In this document: positions 22,339 to 36,662 of the stretch, piece after piece | Layout: the number at the start of each line of letters is the position of its first letter | How positions within the stretch are numbered: position 1 is the stretch's first letter | Assembly (NCBI RefSeq): GCF_947179165.1 | Contig: NC_077245.1 | Location: 37,131,286-37,195,285, forward strand | DNA from: Solanum dulcamara | Taxonomy: Eukaryota > Streptophyta > Magnoliopsida > Solanales > Solanaceae | Length of the DNA: 64,000 bases | Reading direction: 5' to 3' | Notes under the pieces: generated by a model | What the model was told of the DNA's origin: nothing | The model's database searches: none | What the model saw: only the letters and a program-made list of their open reading frames with translations | Translations under genes and position numbers: made by a program

Positions 22339-25300
22339 TTGGTTGTTCACCACAATTACGGGCCCCTAGCCGTATTCATGAAGGTCTGAATGTTTGTTCT
22401 CCATATTCGTAGGAAATTAGCCACGTTCACAGAGGGTTGCCAGTCCCTTCTCCATATTCGCAGCCTACCCTACTTGTTCAAGAATGGTCAGCTGACTGAC
22501 CTCTACATTCGCGAAGCTAGCCTCTGCATTTGCAAAGGCTAAAGGGGCCTGGCAGTGAAGTCTTTTAAGACCCATTTTCAGCATTCCCAATTTCATTTCC
22601 ATCATAGTCCAAACTCAATTTTGAGAGCTTTTTTTGGTCATATTCGATCATTCTAGTTGCAGTGCATTGGAAACTCTTGCAGAGATGTTTTGAAACCCTC
22701 TCATCCCAAAAATCTTGCAAGTCTTGCATAATTTTATCATTTTCTTCCATTTTTGAACCTCTTAGGGTTTGATCTTGGTAGGGCTGATTTGATCTCTTTC
22801 GGTGTTTGGATTATGCCTATTTTCGAGAAATAAGTTCCTTGAGCTATTTGAGACCTTGTGACAAAGTTGGTTTTTCAATTTGTGTGCGGATCCCAATGTC
22901 AAATTTTAACCTGATTTTGTTTCCTTTTTCAATAGTGGTAATATAGGTATCAGTTTTTCTTTGATGTGTTCTTCTATATTTTGATAGAGTGGCTACGTTC
23001 GGAGGCGGCTCGAAAGGGAAAAACTCCAGTTTAGTGATTTATTTGTGGTTTCGACCTTGAGGTAGGCTATGGTTTCTTTCCTTTAACTTGGCTTGGTCAC
23101 AACTTATATATCATAAGTAGTATCATATAATTAGGTTGGTTTCTTGGTGTTGATAGCCTTTTGAGAAAATTAGGCATTGACGGCCATCGTTGGTAATTAC
23201 CTTGGATTTAGCCATTGAAGCCTTAGTTTAGTGTCACGATCCGAGCTAGGGCCTAGTCGTAATACGGCGATCGAAACTCCGAAGGGCCCCAACCAAGCCT
23301 CTTGTATATATCATAAGCATACATAAGGTGCAATATAAAAGCGAAATCATCATAAGAGCCTCTAAAACATGAATAGAAATTTGAAAACGTCTCTTGACAA
23401 CATAGACTTGAACATCTGTCCAACTAGATGCCTCTAAACATGAGTATGGGCAGGGGCTAAGACATGTCCCTACCTCACCCTCAATATACAATGTAAACAA
23501 AAGTCTTTTAAAAAGAAAATAATAACCAACTTGAAACTAGTCTCTGATCAATGAGGACTCACCACAACACAGTCGGATGGAGAACACCTACTAGTTATGT
23601 GGACAATTGGGATCTTCAACCTCAACCCCTATATTATGAGATAATGCAGGCAAAAAGTATACATTAGTACGTTAGAATATACTAAGTATGAGGGCGTGAC
23701 ATGCAACATAAATCATGGAATGCAAAGGTCAAGTAAAACACATGACAAGATAGAATAAGTAAAGTCATGAGAAAATCATATTGACCAAAGCTTTTAAAAG
23801 CATAAATTCAAAATCATAACATACTTAAGATATCATACATATGTGGGATAGGAACCGTAACCGACAATAAGACCATGCGAGCTATAACATAGAATCCGAT
23901 GATCCCCACATTGAGAAGGAAGAGGCTACTTTTCCAAGGTAGACTCCTAATCATGAACATGTGCTATTTGTGGATCCACTAGTTAGGCCAAAAAGGCAAT
24001 CCTACGATGGCACGTAGTTATGAGACAAGAGACTTTATATAAGGACCCCTTATTTCGAGCCCCCACCTCAAGTCCACATTCGGTGCTAAGTCAAATCCCA
24101 CGGAATACATACATAACATAAAAATCATAATTTCATATATCATAGTCATGAATCATAGGCTTGAAATCATAGAGTAGCTTATTTTCATAACATACTTGTA
24201 ATGTGAGAATTGTCCTTTCATCATTATAATTATATTTGCATAATTCATATCGTTAGGCCTTAGGTCGCCTTACTTCATAACTTGCATGAAGAACCATAAT
24301 TTGAAACATACTTATATTTCATGATCATAGTGGAAATAAATAGTCATAATTCATACTATGGAAATTCATGACGATAGCTTGTACTTGAAATTTGGGTAAG
24401 ACATGAATGCATGATCAATTGACTTGAAAATCATGAAATTAACTTGAAAACATGCATGATCATAAACTTTATACCAACGCATACATAATTCATATAGATA
24501 GTATCATTTGGAAGTATAATTGAAAATACTCATAATTTATATGATAAACTCTAGAAATCAAAATAGGAAAATTCATGAAAAAACTCTTCAATTTAATTCA
24601 ATAACCATCAATTTATATCAAAATAGATTCATGATCATACTTTAAATCAAAATTCATGCAATTAGAATAGAGATCACAAAACTCATAAAATACCATACTT
24701 TAATATGATGGAAACCTTGAAAAATTGATTGGGCTTCAAGGTTGAAAGGATCCATGAATCAATACCCACATACCTTGAGTGAGAACACCAATTAATTTGG
24801 AAGAACTTGAGAGTTTTGATGGAGAGCTTGAGTGAATTTACTTGAAGTCTTCAATGGAAACCCTTGAGAGCCTTTTTGTAGAGAGAGAAATATTTGATAG
24901 ATGAATTGTAGTAGAATGAATAGAATTAGAGGTTTAGGTTAATTTATAGAGTTGAATTAGGTCCTAAAAACGTCTAGTTTCATTAACTAATAATTTGGAA
25001 AAGATCTAAAATGCCCTTTAAAAAGACTCAACTCGGCTAGAGAACCCTCCCAGGTCCGCGATGCGGACCTGTCACAGACCCTACTGTTTTATGAATTCTT
25101 CAAAAATCTATCTTCCGATATACGGGTCCTAAAAATCCACCGAGACCATTTTCCCGCAGGTTTTGACCCCCTGATCAATATTCCGAACTCGAATTTTCTA
25201 AAAAGATTAAGGTATTTTGTGAGCGGCCTATTTCCACGGTATTCTTAAGGTATTTTGTGAGCATTTTTTAGGGGTTGTTATATTTAGGTACCTTCTTGAC

Positions 25301-26642
25301 TTGCTTGTACCATTTAGTATCCTTAGAAATTGCTCCTAGATGACTTGAAACTTAGGATGATGCTTGGTTGACTTGGTTGATTACGTTTTCCTCTTTGGTG
25401 TGCTTTCGAGTTCTAAATGTGTTTTGCTTTGCTAATGCTATTTAAATATTGTGTCCAAGGCCATGCTTTTGGTGCGCTTGAGTTCCAAGTTAGTAATTTG
25501 ATGTCCTTGGCGGGGATTTCCCTCGGTTGTGAGTAACACTTGACAATTTGATGTACTACTTGTCTTGTTTGCTCCACCGTTGATTAAAACTAGAAAATTT
25601 TCCCCTTTAAATGGATAATTTAATGTAAAGACTAAGTGTTTGGTTAATGGATGAGTATAAGGATTTGGAAATATTGATAACCTTATCGCTTATGGTGTTT
25701 TCTGCTATTAATGATCTCGAGGCATGATTCCGTGAGGCCCTTTTATTGACTTCAGGTTATACTATTATATTCACTATTGATAAGTTCGAGGTGTGAATTT
25801 TGGGCGGCTCGTTGATATATTTTCGGGTAAGTTCCTTCATATTGATAAGCTCGAAGACTATTCTGGGCGCGCATGACATTTTTCGAGTTATATGTTTCAT
25901 TATTTCTGGACTTCTTTAGTGTTCATACTTGTATATTGGGATTGTGTCGATTGTTGTGGTTATTTAATTGTTGTCGAGTTGTTTGAGCTGCTATATATTT
26001 TTCTCGTACCTTAATACACCAATATTTATAGTTTATGACTCATTTATATTATTATTAGTATCATCGTGCTGCTTATATATATATATATATATAAATATAT
26101 TCAATCTGAGTTCGATCGGCCTATGATGCCTACTAGCTACCCTGTGTTTTGATACTCATATTACACTTCTGCATCTTTTGATGCAACTCCCAGTTCGACC
26201 CCCCCCCCAGTGCGCGCCTGATCATCCGTAGTTGTGTTAGATCCGGATTGTGATGAGCTCCCGACGTTTAGAGACTTTTTGATTTTCATCTTTTGTACTG
26301 ACTTACACTTGTATTTTTGGACAGTCAATTTTGTATTGTATATATACTGTCAACTTTTGTACTTAGCAACTCCAGTATAGGTGGCACCAGGTCCAGGAAT
26401 TGGTGTAGCGTTAGTTCATCATTTTCAGTCACTTTCGGGCCCTTTTGTATACTTTGTATCATATTTACACATCTATACCATGGCCCGATCTCTTTTGTTA
26501 TAGTGTTCCTTCTTCCGCCTTCTTATGTTACTATTTATTTATTTATTAAATTGTGTTTGACTTCCGTATTTTTGATTGGATTTGGCTTGCCTACTCAGGA
26601 GTTATGGTAGGTGTCATCATGGCGTGGGTTCAGATCGTGACA
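22339..26642 (+). mobile_element. Family-C LTR fragment in plus orientation, split by a solo LTR
   Basis: Segments 22339-23231 and 25288-26642 match the reverse complement of 8182-10190 collinearly. They end in cagatcgtgaca. The LTR's left end is truncated against the minus-strand pol fragment. It contains (AT)n near 26075-26098. Together with 18722-19105 this makes a block whose two outer ends are the same LTR end pointing outward. Confidence 0.8.
23232..25282 (-). mobile_element. Solo LTR nested in the family-C LTR
   Basis: A 2051 bp element running from tgtcacgatccgagctaggg to ggggttgttata. It is flanked by the exact 5 bp duplication TTTAG (23227-23231, 25283-25287). The terminal TA instead of CA looks like a point change. 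A short perfect palindrome, aggtccgc-gat-gcggacct, is at about 25051-25069. No internal retroelement genes are present. Confidence 0.9.
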
Positions 26643-27163
26643 ATTGTTTGGACAATTCATCTTTGTTGTAGGAGAACAAATATCATTTACTTTTCCAAAG
26701 TGCACGTGTTATTGCATAAGCTTATCTCACTAGACAAAACCTTCTTAATCTTGTGCAGGTAATTCGTTTTTCTAAATCCCAATTACTACTCGAGTGTCTC
26801 AATTAGTTAGTTAGTCTCTGTTGTGCAAGTTAATTTGTAGTTTCAGTGTTATAGGTTATTGTGAGAACATCTTTAAACTTCTGCTATAATATAAGTGTTA
26901 TTTGTCTTTTATATTGACATTTTGTTGAATATATTTTAATTTGTTAATTTCACGGGTGTGGACATTTACACTTACTTTGAGGTGAAAGGAAAGGAATTGC
27001 AAAGATGACATACAGGGAAGGGGCAAATGAAACTTCATACTCCAAAAATTTATCCATTTTCATAGAAACCCTATATAATTATACTGCAAGTACCCGCAGC
27101 TTAATTTTATAGTAGAAATATTTGAAATAAAAGTATATTTACTATGTGTTTGACATATAGATT
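26643..27163. other. Intergenic DNA, no gene seen
   Basis: Single-copy AT-rich sequence between two LTR-derived blocks. No recognisable coding frame. Confidence 0.5.
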
Positions 27164-27168
27164 ATTGA

Positions 27169-29447
27169 TGTAACATCCCCTAAAAACGTTGTATATGATG
27201 TTCCAATTCTCGATGATAATAATACAGCTTCTGTATTTTTGGCATAACTTTTCGTAGGATGGTCCAAATTCGGTGATTCAAATTTCTGAATAACCCCAAC
27301 ATCATTATCTACAACTTTTATAAGACCATATTTTAAGTTTCGAAGGTTAAGTAGGTCAAATAAATTAATTATTATAAGACAGGGTGCTGTGACGAAATGA
27401 AGTACTTGTAGAAGAAAAATCATATCTCATTGTAGGATTCTCCAAATCAGTTAATTCTTAAATGACATGAAATTAGATTTCTAGAGCAACAATTCATGTG
27501 AAGACATCAAATCCTAATGAGGAAGTTATCTTGTCCAAACGCAGATCCGAAAAAGGGTATTCCGTTAAAAGAAAGTTTATCTCACCAACCATGGAAAGAT
27601 CTAGATACATTTGACATCATTCATTACATCAATAGTCCTCTATTTGACATCACCCATAACATCACAATCTTCCATTAAATTTTTATATTTTTTTTTATAA
27701 TTATTTTAATTATTGTTAGGTCCCTCTTTCACACCTATAAATACCCACCTTAATTCATCATCTTGTTCATCAAGCTTTCTCACGCAACTCTTTTCTCTGT
27801 ACACTTCTTTATCATTCTCAAAATATAGTTTTAGTTCTTAGTACTGTAGAAATACTATTTTGGTGATTGATATACTCCGGATAGTACACAAAACGCTCCG
27901 ACAAGGAGAAAAGGTTAGGATTCAAGTGTATTCATTAAGTCATTCGATTCTAAGTAACGCTTCGGATTTCAGGTATGTAAGGCTTCAATGAGAGGTATTT
28001 CTTCCACTCTCATGCCTAAATTATTTTAATTATATGATAAATTATGTTTATTTTCTTTAAGCTTTACTCTAAGTTATGTGGTGTTTATCAATGGGTTCTT
28101 CCACCCATGTAGTCCAAAAACTGTTTCAATTAAGTCTCTTGATTTCAAGTAATATTTTCTTATGGATAATTCTTATTTTTTTACTTAATAGCATGAATTA
28201 TGGTTAAACTAATGATTATTGGTTTATTTTGATGCAACATAATTTTATATGTATGAATTGATGGTTTGCAAGTAATTTCTCTATTTATCTCTTTAAAGGT
28301 TCTTGAAATTCATGGTGGATTGTTTAAAGCATGATTTTTAATTAATGGATTTCAAAGTATTTATGTATATTTATTTACATACATGTTTGCAAGTTGAAGT
28401 GATGTGAACCCACCTAGTTTTACTATGTTTTCAATAAAGTTTGACTTGAAAGAATGATGAAATGAAAAAATGATGAAATGATATGAATGATGGATTCTTT
28501 ATGCAATAAGGACAATTCTTGCATATTTGAATTACCAAATGTTTTAATGAGCTATTCTACCGAATATGATATTTTGAATTCTCAAGCTATTTGCTATGAC
28601 TATTTTGAAGTATTAAACTATTCCGTGGAATTGACTTAGCACCGAATGGGTCATTGAGGTGGGATTCGGTAAGGGAATCCTAGTAACAACCCCTTGTCTC
28701 ATTAACTATGTGCCAACATAGGAGCCCTTGTAGGCTTAGGCTAATAGATCCATGAAAGCCCTTAAAGTTAAAGTTAAAGAAGTGAACGAAGTTGACGGAG
28801 TTCTACCTGGAAAGTAGTCTCCCCGGCCAACGTAGGGGGTTATGTTGAATTCCATGTAATAGCTTGCATGGTCTTAAATGTCGGTTATGACCATTTTCCC
28901 ACACAATGAATGTTTTAAAGGATATCTATATGATTTAACATGCATGCATTACATTATGTTCCATATTACATAAATGTTTTAATGTTTCCTCAATGTTCAT
29001 GCATCCTTACATACTTAGTACATTCAAAGTACTAACGCATACTCTTTTGCCTACATGATATCACCATGTAGGGACCGGTGCTCCTCCTCGTTCTCCTCCA
29101 CGTGGCTAGTTGAGATTTCGTTTGAAGACTACTTTTGGTGAGTTCCCATGTTCCAAGAACAATACTCCTTTATATTTCTAGCTTATGATATATTGAGATC
29201 TTTTACTATGACATTTCTTCTATTATGATTGAGGGTGAGCTAGGGACTTGTCTTAGCCCCGTTAAATCTAAAAGTTAGAGGTATTGTTGGACATATGTAA
29301 GTTGAATATTTACTATTATGATTTTCGCTTGTTCATTTATCGTCATTACCTATGAAAGGCTAAAAGAATGCTAAGAGGCTTGTTTGAGGTACTTTCGGGT
29401 TCCTCATTCGCCATGTCACGTCTAGGCCCTAGGCTTGGGTCGTGACA
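27169..29447 (+). mobile_element. Gypsy solo LTR (family A), copy 2
   Basis: A 2279 bp element running from tgtaacatcccct to cttgggtcgtgaca. It is flanked by the exact 5 bp duplication ATTGA (27164-27168, 29448-29452). It is collinear with 19162-21559 throughout. Its 3' half (from 28279) is part of the tandem triplication that follows. Confidence 0.93.
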
Positions 29448-32399
29448 ATTGATTATTTATTATGTGTTTGACATAGACTTACTAAGTTCTGCTTAATAAT
29501 TTGATGATGTTTGAAGCCTGCTTTAAAACTTCACAAGTTGCTGAGGTCTCCATCACGTGAGCTGGAATTTTCAGATACGGTAAAATGAGCTTACATTAAC
29601 TTTAGAGGATATATTTAATTTCTACAATTTCAGCTTGGTAATTTCTACAATTTCATCTCTATTTATCTCTTTAAAGGTTCTTGAAATTCATGGTGGATTG
29701 TTTAAAGCATGATTTTTAATTAATGGATTTCAAAGTATTTATGTATATTTATTTACATACATGTTTGCAAGTTGAAGTGATGTGAACCCACCTAGTTTTA
29801 CTATGTTTTCAATAAAGTTTGACTTGAAAGAATGATGAAATGAAAAAATGATGAAATGATATGAATGATGGATTCTTTATGCAATAAGGACAATTCTTGC
29901 ATATTTGAATTACCAAATGTTTTAATGAGCTATTCTACCGAATATGATATTTTGAATTCTCAAGCTATTTGCTATGACTATTTTGAAGTATTAAACTATT
30001 CCGTGGAATTGACTTAGCACCGAATGGGTCATTGAGGTGGGATTCGGTAAGGGAATCCTAGTAACAACCCCTTGTCTCATTAACTATGTGCCAACATAGG
30101 AGCCCTTGTAGGCTTAGGCTAATAGATCCATGAAAGCCCTTAAAGTTAAAGTTAAAGAAGTGAACGAAGTTGACGGAGTTCTACCTGGAAAGTAGTCTCC
30201 CCGGCCAACGTAGGGGGTTATGTTGAATTCCATGTAATAGCTTGCATGGTCTTAAATGTCGGTTATGACCATTTTCCCACACAATGAATGTTTTAAAGGA
30301 TATCTATATGATTTAACATGCATGCATTACATTATGTTCCATATTACATAAATGTTTTAATGTTTCCTCAATGTTCATGCATCCTTACATACTTAGTACA
30401 TTCAAAGTACTAACGCATACTCTTTTGCCTACATGATATCACCATGTAGGGACCGGTGCTCCTCCTCGTTCTCCTCCACGTGGCTAGTTGAGATTTCGTT
30501 TGAAGACTACTTTTGGTGAGTTCCCATGTTCCAAGAACAATACTCCTTTATATTTCTAGCTTATGATATATTGAGATCTTTTACTATGACATTTCTTCTA
30601 TTATGATTGAGGGTGAGCTAGGGACTTGTCTTAGCCCCGTTAAATCTAAAAGTTAGAGGTATTGTTGGACATATGTAAGTTGAATATTTACTATTATGAT
30701 TTTCGCTTGTTCATTTATCGTCATTACCTATGAAAGGCTAAAAGAATGCTAAGAGGCTTGTTTGAGGTACTTTCGGGTTCCTCATTCGCCATGTCACGTC
30801 TAGGCCCTAGGCTTGGGTCGTGACAATTGATTATTTATTATGTGTTTGACATAGACTTACTAAGTTCTGCTTAATAATTTGATGATGTTTGAAGCCTGCT
30901 TTAAAACTTCACAAGTTGCTGAGGTCTCCATCACGTGAGCTGGAATTTTCAGATACGGTAAAATGAGCTTACATTAACTTTAGAGGATATATTTAATTTC
31001 TACAATTTCAGCTTGGTAATTTCTACAATTTCATCTCTATTTATCTCTTTAAAGGTTCTTGAAATTCATGGTGGATTGTTTAAAGCATGATTTTTAATTA
31101 ATGGATTTCAAAGTATTTATGTATATTTATTTACATACATGTTTGCAAGTTGAAGTGATGTGAACCCACCTAGTTTTACTATGTTTTCAATAAAGTTTGA
31201 CTTGAAAGAATGATGAAATGAAAAAATGATGAAATGATATGAATGATGGATTCTTTATGCAATAAGGACAATTCTTGCATATTTGAATTACCAAATGTTT
31301 TAATGAGCTATTCTACCGAATATGATATTTTGAATTCTCAAGCTATTTGCTATGACTATTTTGAAGTATTAAACTATTCCGTGGAATTGACTTAGCACCG
31401 AATGGGTCATTGAGGTGGGATTCGGTAAGGGAATCCTAGTAACAACCCCTTGTCTCATTAACTATGTGCCAACATAGGAGCCCTTGTAGGCTTAGGCTAA
31501 TAGATCCATGAAAGCCCTTAAAGTTAAAGTTAAAGAAGTGAACGAAGTTGACGGAGTTCTACCTGGAAAGTAGTCTCCCCGGCCAACGTAGGGGGTTATG
31601 TTGAATTCCATGTAATAGCTTGCATGGTCTTAAATGTCGGTTATGACCATTTTCCCACACAATGAATGTTTTAAAGGATATCTATATGATTTAACATGCA
31701 TGCATTACATTATGTTCCATATTACATAAATGTTTTAATGTTTCCTCAATGTTCATACATCCTTACATACTTAGTACATTCAAAGTACTAACGCATACTC
31801 TTTTGCCTACATGATATCACCATGTAGGGACCGGTGCTCCTCCTCGTTCTCCTCCACGTGGCTAGTTGAGATTTCGTTTGAAGACTACTTTTGGTGAGTT
31901 CCCATGTTCCAAGAACAATACTCCTTTATATTTCTAGCTTATGATATATTGAGATCTTTTACTATGACATTTCTTCTATTATGATTGAGGGTGAGCTAGG
32001 GACTTGTCTTAGCCCCGTTAAATCTAAAAGTTAGAGGTATTGTTGGACATATGTAAGTTGAATATTTACTATTATGATTTTCGCTTGTTCATTTATCGTC
32101 ATTACCTATGAAAGGCTAAAAGAATGCTAAGAGGCTTGTTTGAGGTACTTTCGGGTTCCTCATTCGCCATGTCACGTCTAGGCCCTAGGCTTGGGTCGTG
32201 ACAATTGATTATTTATTATGTGTTTGACATAGACTTACTAAGTTCTGCTTAATAATTTGATGATGTTTGAAGCCTGCTTTAAAACCTCACAAGTTGCTGA
32301 GGTCTCCATCACGTGAGCTGGAATTTTCAGATACGGTAAAATGAGCTTACATTAACTTTAGAGGATATATTTAATTTCTACAATTTCAGCTTGGTAATT
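28279..32399. repeat. Tandem triplication of a 1378 bp unit
   Basis: Copies are 28279-29656, 29657-31034 and 31035-32399 (the last lacks the final 13 bp). Each holds the 3' ~1170 bp of the family-A LTR plus ~200 bp of flank. Copies 1 and 2 look identical on reading. Copy 3 differs at least at catacatcc (about 31757; catgcatcc in the others) and aaaacctcac (about 32283; aaaacttcac). Each junction carries a 13 bp filler, tctacaatttcat. Twelve of its bases copy sequence 12 bp upstream. Confidence 0.95.
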
Positions 32400-34425
32400 A
32401 TACTAGAGTAAGAGTTCATCAAACACCTTTAATTTGTATATAGTTGTCATAATTCAATCAAATGACTGTAATAACATAGTAATGTTCTCACTCGCTTTTC
32501 ATCAACAATTCAATAAAGTAATATTCTCAGTACTCAGTAGCTATTCACCAACTTTTTACGAGATGCCTCAATTTTGATAACCAAAGTATTATGTTGAGTC
32601 CGTACTTGCCCATTTAGTATAAAATAAAGAGGAATCAATCTTCACGAGATGATCGAACTTTAAGAAAAGAGGGATAAGGAGCATGAAATATGACTCTAAC
32701 GTAAAAAAATCAAAGAGAAATTGGAGTGGGAATTAAGGAAAATCAATGTGTCAAACAGAAAAGAGAAATGGCATAAGAGTTTTATAAAAGTTAGGCTACA
32801 AAAAGCCTCTCAATTTGGCACTGATAAATACGGCGAGAAACCCATAAAGCTATCACAAATCTTTTTGATAGAAGTGGAAAGGAGGATGATTGAAAAGAGG
32901 AACATAATCAATATTTTCGATAAAAGAATCAGAATATTTTACTTCTAAATCTTTTTAACAAGGTAATAAAATTAATTAATTAAACGAGTTAAATATCAGT
33001 AGGGATAAACTAGTCAAATTTTATTTTTATACATTATTGATAAACTAGTTAAATGGATTATTATGAAAAAATTGAATAAGGTAAGTAAGTCTAATATTAA
33101 AAAAACTACAAAGAAGGTTAGTGTTATTGAACAAACCTGAGGGGAGACCACCAAAGTTATTTCTTCTTTACTTAATTGATTTGGACACAAAGTTATTCTA
33201 CTTTTTTTGAGTGTACCATTAATAGTCCATATTTTAAAAAAAGTGGTGCATATTTAGTTTTAAAGAATTTAATTAAACACACAATTTGCAGAATCATTAA
33301 ATTCATTTCACTAGTCTAATAGTATAATTACATGTTTATGAAACGCTAACTATAATGAAATAGTCATAATCTATAATCGCGTACCTGATAAAGAAGTTTA
33401 TTCTTGATTTCGGGGAAGAATCTTCAATGAAATAATTTCACAAGAACTTGAGAAATTGCGGGAAGGAAAGAGAATTATTTGTAAAGTTTTTTCTCAAAAA
33501 AAATGAGTCGTCGATTTTCGTTAAGACAATCATTTTATAATCATGAAGAGATGCAACTTGCAGAAACAAGCTGAATAGTTATGTCTCTTTCCTTTTATTT
33601 ATTAATATTATAAATAATATAATAGATAATTATATATATATTTTTCTAGACATGGATCTAAATTGACCCGGATAATCCAATTCAATTTTCTTCAAGTTTC
33701 AATTCTAATAGCCGTGAGTTTTTTTTTTTAACAAAGCCGAATGAAATCCTCGTACCATTATGTGTTTCCCTCCAAACTCAAACTCTATTTCTACAATCAT
33801 TTTGATCCTCATTTTAAATCTTTCAGTTATTTAAATTCAGCTCCCATTTGATTTATTTTTCCTTCTCTTTCAGGTTTTTTTTATTTCTCATATATTTTTA
33901 ATTTATCTTCAAGCTTATTCTTCAATAGCTTGGAAATCCTCGTCAACATGAACGAAAAATTAGCATATCTTGATTTCTAAAAGATACAAACACATATATT
34001 AAGTATAAATCAAATATTTTGAACAAGTACTTAGCTATCAAGAAATTTGTAGAAAAAGATATTAGAACAAGGAATTGAACAAAGTATATTTGCTACAAGT
34101 AAAGAAAGTCTGCTATTTCTCTATATTAATGAATGCACACTGCGAAAATTATTGTCTACATTTAATCTTACAAGATTCATTGAATTTTTAAACAATTTTT
34201 GTCAAGATTAACTTTCAAATATTGGACCTTTATCACTAGCCACATGATAATCATGACCCACATTATACATTCTCACTCTAAACAGCAATTGACAATCATT
34301 TAAACATCAAGACTCCCTCCCCGAAGGCCTAGGCATAAAATCTCTCATCAATCTACATTATATTAAGTGATATGCACGAATTTATAACTATTTAATTGAG
34401 AAAACCTTGCCTACTTGGATGCCAA
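32400..34425. other. Intergenic DNA, no gene seen
   Basis: AT-rich sequence. The lysine-rich open frame at 32721-32948 has no recognisable motif. A ~430 bp part (33275-33700) is a diverged paralogue of 58158-58580. Confidence 0.5.
33275..33700. repeat. Diverged paralogue of 58158-58580
   Basis: Shared blocks occur in the same order. Examples are atcattaaattcatttcact versus atcattgaatttagtttcact, tagttatgtctctttccttt versus tagttatgtttctttccttt, and acatggatctaaattgaccc versus acatggatccgggttgacc. The similarity covers the whole stretch in the same orientation with gaps. Nature unknown. Confidence 0.65.
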
Positions 34426-36662
34426 CACTACAAAAAATGGATAAGATTATGACTTTTATATTGCGGCGTTTTCTAAAATTCCAACAAATTGTATTAAATT
34501 ATGGCAGTTTGCAAACTTCCACTATTTAATTTATTTTGCAGGGGCTTTAGAGGTCATATTGCAGGGTTATTGAAAATCCCAAAAAGCAGAACACGGGGAT
34601 TTTTCAATTTGCACCAAAAAGAAGAACGAACCTCTTTTGTTTCCAATTTCGCACTAAAAACAGGCGACAATTTCTCCCTCCTTTTTTGCCTTTTAGTAAA
34701 TATGCTCCCTCCTCTGCTTGTAACTTTTAGGTTTTCAATTATGCACAAAGGTGCTCTTCTCCTTGAAATTGTAAGTTTTCCTTTCCCTGCATCTAATATT
34801 TATGAGTTCTCAAGGAAATTAGGGGTTTTAAATGGGTTTACTTTGAATTGTGTTTTCTGTACTCAATGCTATATTATTCCTTTTTGTTCTATGTAAATTC
34901 TTAGCTTGTAGTGACATTGAAAATGCAGAACGACCTAAAAGACGTCTTCCAACTTGATTTTTCCTGATATCTGTAATTTTTAGAGGCGGTTTGTTTCGCT
35001 TGTTTCCTTTTTTCATTGGTTCAACTATTTCAAATGTGTAAAATACATGTATAATGTTGTGTTGTATCTGAAGGACCATAAAACAAAGTTATTCTTAGCA
35101 TTTTTTTCAATTAGGAGAAAGTATCACAATATTGACTCCAATTACAACACTTGTGCAGCTGTTGTTTACTGTTACACTATGTGGTTTCTGTAGAATTAAC
35201 CTTCCTTTGCTGCAAATTACTTTCCAAGAATTTATGATTTTAGTTTTATTTTGATAGAATTAGCTTCCTTTTTGAGGTACCTCTATTATCTCAGAAAGTT
35301 GTTTATAGTAAGTGTCAATTTATGCTTACTACGATTAGGTGTTCATTCAAGTTTTTGCTTGGATTTTTGTAGTTTTTCATAGATTAATATCTTACTCCTT
35401 GTATGTTTTTTCTTCACTATTTGTTGTAAAGAGTGGATGAATAATCTGAAGAGTGGATATATTGGTAGAAAAAAATACCTTTTGGTGAAGTCATATTGTA
35501 GTTGGGTAGTGATTTCAAGGTTACAAAGGATGTTTTATAGTCTTTTTTTGAAAGCTTTTATGTTTTTAAGTGCAAGTTATATATTAATTTTGAGATTTAT
35601 AGAAGAGAAATGCAAACTTTTATATTATAACATTCTGATGTTGGAAGTTTAGTTAGGAAGTGATTTGAATCTATAAAATGAGTACTTTATGATCATTTTC
35701 TTTTTATGCATACTGATTTAGATTTCCATGAAGCATAAATAAAGTATGCATACACTCTTTTCCTAGATCCCTCTTTATGGGATTACACTTGATGGTGTTG
35801 GGATCTTGGTGCACGCTGCAGAGTAGTAGTAGTAATAGCAGCAACAGCTACACTTGTGACCCTTGCAATTGCTAAATTACTAATTTCACACTAATAAATA
35901 ATGTGTGTTGTTATAAAATCTTTTTGTAATAATAAAATACAGCCATGGATCACATGATGATCAATTTTTAGGTTTGTGCTTTTCTTTTATGTTTATTTGA
36001 TCTCTATCTAATATATTTCTGTAAGTGTGATTTGAATTTGGGGTGTAACAGAAATATATTATCATATATACAATTATATAAGTATGTTTATTCCTTCCTT
36101 CTTTTAGAGATCTCTTTGTGACTTATAGTTTTTTTTGGTTAAGTTTTTGAAAGGTCAAAAGTACTTTTAGCTTTTATACACTGTGTTCTAGCTTTTCTAA
36201 TATGATGCCTTCACTGTGATTAACAATAAGTCACAATATGAAATGTTGTATGATCATAGACGTTCCATCAATCACAATATAAAAATGTTGCCATTTTTAG
36301 TAAGAAAAAAGAGAAAATGGAAGATTGAGTTATATTTTATTATGGAATCTTTTATTTATAGGGTTCATGTGCTAATGCTGGTGGGGCTAGAGTGTTTTTT
36401 TTTAATTTTTTTTGTAAGGGATAAGAAAATAGTTTTCTATTCCTTAATCACTTCTTCTTTCTTATATAATAGAGTCGTTCTGTAATTCTATTACTTTGAA
36501 ATTTTACATTTGATAAAGTTTTCAACTTAGCTGTCAACTACTTTTTGATGGTATGTCTAATGAATATCTTGCATTTGCGAATTCAGTGTTACTTAAGCTA
36601 TATAATTGTAGGTTCTAATTCTTTTATGATTGGAAAAAAAATAATTTATTGCTATTGTGCAG

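Noticed and set aside
26075..26098. (AT)n tract as a regulatory or origin element
   Set aside because: Simple microsatellite within an LTR; nothing else supports a function.
32721..32948. Lysine-rich 75-codon frame as a gene
   Set aside because: No motif, no splice context and A-rich composition; best treated as chance.
34501..35079. Open frames on both strands near the CACTA left end
   Set aside because: They overlap one another, have no conserved motif and lie in the subterminal/non-coding part. At most they could be untranslated leader.
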